Shown here: in pieces, positions 37,180-38,085 of the stretch | Position numbering within the stretch: the stretch's first letter is position 1 | Layout: each line of letters begins with the position of its first letter | IMG/VR virus record: IMGVR_UViG_3300042987_000838 | Coordinates: 1 to 38,085 of that record | DNA from: a virus | DNA: 38,085 bases | Strand: one strand, 5' to 3' | Made by a program: the position numbers and the translations under genes | Notes under the pieces: model-generated | What the model was told of the DNA's origin: nothing | The model's input: only the letters and a program-made list of their open reading frames with translations | The model's database searches: none

Positions 37180-37401
37180 TTACCAGTTGCCGCGATAGGC
37201 TCGGCGGTTGTCTCCGCGCATCTGCTGGTGATCGTCGTAGGCCATCGCCAGCGTCTGCTTCTGGAGGTTCTCGCCGAGCTTGCCTTTAGTCAGGTAGAAG
37301 CTCGGGCGGTAGTTGCCTTCAGCGGTGAGCAGCGCGGAGAAGGAGGGGAACATCGTCAGCTTGCGGGTGATGTTGTCGAGGTGATTGGCGTTGGTGTTCA
37401 T
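37180..37401 (-). CDS. Hypothetical protein behind promoter module D
   Basis: A 73-residue protein starting at the ATG at 37401 with AAAAACAACGACG directly before it; a longer frame to 37482 would run through the module. The protein contains HLDNITRKLTMFPSFSALLTAEG and then a polar, basic end (YDDHQQMRGDNRRAYRG). Arg/Asn/Gln richness at the end suggests a disordered tail. No family is recognised. It is the first gene after terS in transcription order. Confidence 0.65.
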   Translation of the reverse strand: MNTNANHLDNITRKLTMFPSFSALLTAEGNYRPSFYLTKGKLGENLQKQTLAMAYDDHQQMRGDNRRAYRGNW

Positions 37402-37442
37402 CGTCGTTGTTTTTGGTTGGTTGTCGTTGTTGACGAGGCAGA

Positions 37443-37494
37443 GCAAAACCCAACCGCTCCGGTTTATCAAGCACTTTTTCAACTATTTTTCGGA
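37443..37494 (-). promoter_or_regulatory. Promoter/operator module D
   Basis: Minus strand CCGAAAAATAGTTG then GTGCTTGATA (box 37470-37465) and a perfect dyad AACCG-CTC-CGGTT at plus 37452-37464, directly against the box. CGTCAACAACGACAACC follows, then a second AACAACGAC right before ATG 37401. It begins about ten bases after the small terminase stop. Confidence 0.68.
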
Positions 37495-37503
37495 CAGTCC
37501 GAA

Positions 37504-37980
37504 TCACTCGGCGTCCCTCTGCTCGGCCAGCGCCTCGGCTTGGAAGTTTGCGATGTTCCCGGCGACCACCTCGCGGATCTCCTCGAGGATCGCGCCGCCT
37601 TCGACGTTTGCCTCCGCGGCGGACTTGCCGGCGACCCGCGGCCCGAGCTCAACCTCGAGCTTCAGCCGCAGCAGCAGGTCGAGCTTCTGCGCCAAGACGC
37701 CGAGCATTTCCTCGACGACTTCGCGGTCGATCACGTCGCCGCGTTCGCGTGCGATCTTGAGATCCCGAAGCTCAATATCCCGACGCAGCAGGTCCGCCCG
37801 CAGCGAACCGAGCGAGCCGTCGCTGATCCGGTGCAGCCCTTGCTCTTCGGCCCATGCCCGAACCGCTTCGGGTGTTCCCCCGTTCGGAAAGCCGACGCGC
37901 TTACGCCAGTTCGTGACCGTCCTGATGTTGACGCCGAGCGCCTGCGCTATCGCGTGGAGTTCCGGTTTGGCGGCTGGCAT
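37504..37980 (-). CDS. terS: Terminase small subunit, Nu1-like
   Basis: A 158-residue protein. Residues 7-40 are a winged HTH (LHAIAQALGVNIRTVTNWRKRVGFP), as in lambda Nu1, for binding the packaging site. Then come WAEEQGLHRI, a long charged coiled coil (about 60-125, with LRRDIELRDLKIARERGDVIDREVVEEML) and an Ala/Glu-rich end. This is the standard form for DNA recognition plus oligomerisation with the large subunit. terL lies 2.1 kb downstream, separated by small unrelated genes, instead of adjacent. The ATG has no strong Shine-Dalgarno. Confidence 0.85.
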   Translation of the reverse strand: MPAAKPELHAIAQALGVNIRTVTNWRKRVGFPNGGTPEAVRAWAEEQGLHRISDGSLGSLRADLLRRDIELRDLKIARERGDVIDREVVEEMLGVLAQKLDLLLRLKLEVELGPRVAGKSAAEANVEGGAILEEIREVVAGNIANFQAEALAEQRDAE

Positions 37981-38085
37981 CGCGGAGGGTGTCGCACTCG
38001 TGAGTTTGCGTCAGTTACGCAAGTTCGCGTTTCGGAACTTCTTGCGAAAGGTCAGCCGCAGAAAACTGCGGCAGGTCTTGCAACC
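37981..38085. other. Right window end, hairpins upstream of terS
   Basis: Two perfect hairpins lie upstream of the small terminase gene: TTGCGT/ACGCAA (38006-38011 with 38017-38022, five-base loop) and GCCGCAG/CTGCGGC (38055-38061 with 38066-38072, AAAA loop). In lambda-type phages the cos or packaging site lies upstream of terS, so this is a candidate packaging region. No direct terminal repeat with the left end is visible. On the minus strand a frame is open from 38085 to a stop at 38011. Confidence 0.5.

Noticed and set aside
1-38085. CRISPR array, integrase, repressor or transposase
   Set aside because: No spaced identical repeats of CRISPR length were seen, and no protein shows tyrosine or serine recombinase, CI-like or DDE motifs. 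By-eye reading could miss a very divergent case.

Overview
The window reads as a nearly complete genome of a tailed double-stranded DNA phage (Caudoviricetes) with siphovirus gene content. It has small and large terminase subunits, a lambda-type portal, a gpW-like joining protein, a protease-scaffold, a decoration protein, a major capsid protein, one tail-tube protein, a frameshifted tail assembly chaperone, a tape measure protein and a tail tip of the lambda J / gene-transfer-agent type. There is no tail sheath, integrase, excisionase, CI-like repressor, DNA polymerase, tRNA or CRISPR array. I therefore infer a virulent phage (or one without recognisable lysogeny genes) that uses the host replisome. 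The DNA is GC-rich. The J-like tail tip and a Sec-type signal on the lysin suit a Gram-negative host, but the host cannot be named from the sequence.

All supported genes lie on the minus strand, so transcription runs from right to left. Reading that way: 37980-35375 holds the small terminase gene, then about seven small unknown genes, several behind a repeated promoter-like module. 35378-30528 holds the large terminase, gpW-like protein and a very long portal. 30526-26882 holds a large fibre-like protein and a small partner. 26860-25622 holds small membrane proteins and a three-TM holin. 25622-23330 holds protease-scaffold, decoration protein and capsid, ending in a strong terminator. 23236-20179 is a sugar-modification cassette (double GT2, SAM methyltransferase, GT9-like) inserted into the head module. 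20176-11129 holds head completion and the whole tail.

A terminator-bearing gap (10974-11128) separates this from the second large transcription unit, 10973-73. That unit encodes three small genes joined by identical 17-nt ribosome-binding/start cassettes, an exported lysozyme-like protein, a helicase plus DNA methyltransferase pair, a RecT-like annealing protein with a PD-(D/E)XK exonuclease, two related mini-HTH proteins, a RusA resolvase, a replication initiator/loader, a DnaB helicase and several unknown small proteins.

The least expected signals are four. (i) Four 11-bp tandem iterons beside a long polypurine tract lie inside the replication-initiator gene, as in oriLambda. (ii) A perfect pseudoknot-shaped set of inverted repeats lies in the leader of that same gene. 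(iii) Four copies of a promoter/operator/leader module (AACCG-N3-CGGTT dyad next to a TTGA box, then AACAACGAC) sit among the small genes between terS and terL. (iv) An A AAA AAC frameshift site produces a 54-residue extension of the tail chaperone. Twenty-five gene junctions are 4-nt ATGA or GTGA overlaps, so translation of both units is tightly coupled.
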